DNA from: MESE01 sp036675035
GTDB taxonomy: Bacteria > Pseudomonadota > Gammaproteobacteria > Burkholderiales > Burkholderiaceae_D
Assembly: GCA_036675035.1 (NCBI GenBank)
Contig: JAKFFO010000170.1
Coordinates: forward strand, 1-5,903
Direction: 5' to 3'
DNA: 5,903 bases
Shown: piece by piece, positions 5,242-5,903 of the stretch
Layout: each line of letters begins with the position of its first letter
Numbering within the stretch: the first letter of the stretch is position 1
The notes under the pieces: generated by a model
What the model was told of the DNA's origin: nothing
Database searches by the model: none
What the model saw: only the letters and a program-made list of their open reading frames with translations
Program-made: the position numbers and the translations under genes

Positions 5242-5903
5242 TTGAGGAACAGAAGCATCCTTGTCACTAAATTTGCGGGGAACAAGGCGCGATCCGATAT
5301 GGTGGCGCGTCCGCGCCTTGGTCCTTGTTTTGATCGAAAATCCTTCAATGGCTTGAGCCTGGTATGTGCACAGGCGGGCTATGGCAAAACGACGCTGGTC
5401 TCGTCATGGGTGCATGCCCGCGCCGAGCAGGTGGCATGGTTGTCTCTGGACCGGCAGGATAACGATTCGGTGCGCTTCCTGGCACATCTGGTCGCGTCGA
5501 TCCGCAATCAGATGCCCGATTTCGAGCCGGAGCTGGCGCGCATCCTGCAGTCGCCCAACCCGCCGCCGATCGCCTTGCTCATGACCGGCCTGGTGAATGC
5601 ATTGGCCGGATTGGACCGGCGTCTGATCCTGGTCCTGGACGACTATCACGTGATCACGGAAAAGGCGGTGCACGATGCATTGCTGTTCCTGCTCGACCAT
5701 CAGCCGGACAATCTGCATGTCATCATTGCAACCCGCGAGGAGCCGCCGTTTTCGGTGGCCCGCCTGCACAGTCACGGTCGCCTGGCGAAATTCACCGAGG
5801 CCGATCTGTGCTTCACGCCGCAGGAAGCCGAAGAATTCTTTAACCGTGTGATGAAGCTCGAACTATCGCCGCACGAGAGCGATACATTGCGCGGTGCATT
5901 CAG
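5242..5903 (+). CDS. MalT/LAL-type LuxR-family transcriptional regulator, N-terminal ATPase part (partial)
   Basis: The frame is open from here to the window end (220 complete codons). It shows the start of a large ATP-dependent LuxR regulator of the MalT/LAL type, normally about 850-900 residues. Landmarks are ILVTKF (6-11), VARPRL (21-26), Walker A AQAGYGKTTLVSSW (43-56), WLSLDRQDND (66-75), RFLAHLVASI (78-87), Walker B LILVLDDYHVI (128-138) and the sensor-like HVIIATREEPP (159-169), followed by ARLHSHGRLAKFTEADLCFT. The C-terminal repeat domain and LuxR helix-turn-helix lie beyond the window. The start is uncertain: TTG at 5242 follows AAAGGGA by seven bases and places ILVTKF where the family expects it, whereas the in-frame ATG at 5188 has no ribosome binding site and ATG at 5299 would cut into conserved sequence. 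Family members bind ATP plus an inducer and activate nearby operons; the target is not visible here. The region between residues 27 and 38 (GPCFDRKSFNGL) diverges from the usual consensus. Confidence 0.88.
   Translation, partial: MRNRSILVTKFAGNKARSDMVARPRLGPCFDRKSFNGLSLVCAQAGYGKTTLVSSWVHARAEQVAWLSLDRQDNDSVRFLAHLVASIRNQMPDFEPELARILQSPNPPPIALLMTGLVNALAGLDRRLILVLDDYHVITEKAVHDALLFLLDHQPDNLHVIIATREEPPFSVARLHSHGRLAKFTEADLCFTPQEAEEFFNRVMKLELSPHESDTLRGAF

Noticed and set aside
5404..5775. A 123-codon minus-strand frame, rich in Gln and His
   Set aside because: It lies opposite the Walker A to Walker B region of the MalT-type regulator and is a shadow frame.

Overview
The window looks like chromosomal DNA of a betaproteobacterium, probably Burkholderiales and possibly Oxalobacteraceae. 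I infer this from the moderately high GC and the family flavour of the proteins, not from a marker gene. No RNA gene, CRISPR array, insertion sequence or origin was seen. The left block (1-2250) is transcribed on the minus strand and the right block (2418-5903) on the plus strand, with a divergent intergenic region at 2251-2417.

Left block, in transcription order: a TetR-family repressor closely resembling NemR (1654-2250), an Old Yellow Enzyme flavoprotein resembling N-ethylmaleimide reductase NemA (452-1561), and a third ORF starting at 338 and leaving the window. An identical 15-bp dyad, TAGACCGGTCGTCTA, lies in front of both nemR and nemA. This fits a self-regulating electrophile/oxidant-response unit in which NemR represses itself and, separately, nemA. 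The repressor keeps the Cys and Lys that form the redox switch of E. coli NemR. The third ORF is a surprise: its first ~38 residues are the N-terminus of a DJ-1/PfpI-type class I glutamine amidotransferase-like protein, and the rest is the Rossmann half of a medium-chain alcohol dehydrogenase. GC changes at the same point from about 56% to about 74%. It is either a recombination-made hybrid or a chimeric assembly join.

Right block: a YihY/BrkB-family inner-membrane protein (2418-3332), a roughly 350-bp stretch without a convincing gene, a DUF2867-family protein (3679-4200), a possible 21-codon leader ORF with a good ribosome binding site (4236-4301), a polytopic membrane protein resembling DUF6498 (4310-5119), a weak hairpin, and the N-terminal part of a MalT/LAL-type LuxR-family ATPase regulator, probably starting at a TTG (5242, runs off the end).

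The nemR-nemA unit is the only part whose genes clearly work together. The DUF2867 and DUF6498-like genes may be co-transcribed, but their roles are unknown. I do not see a convincing new defence, mobile or biosynthetic system. The points most worth checking are the chimeric ORF at the left edge and the duplicated NemR operator.
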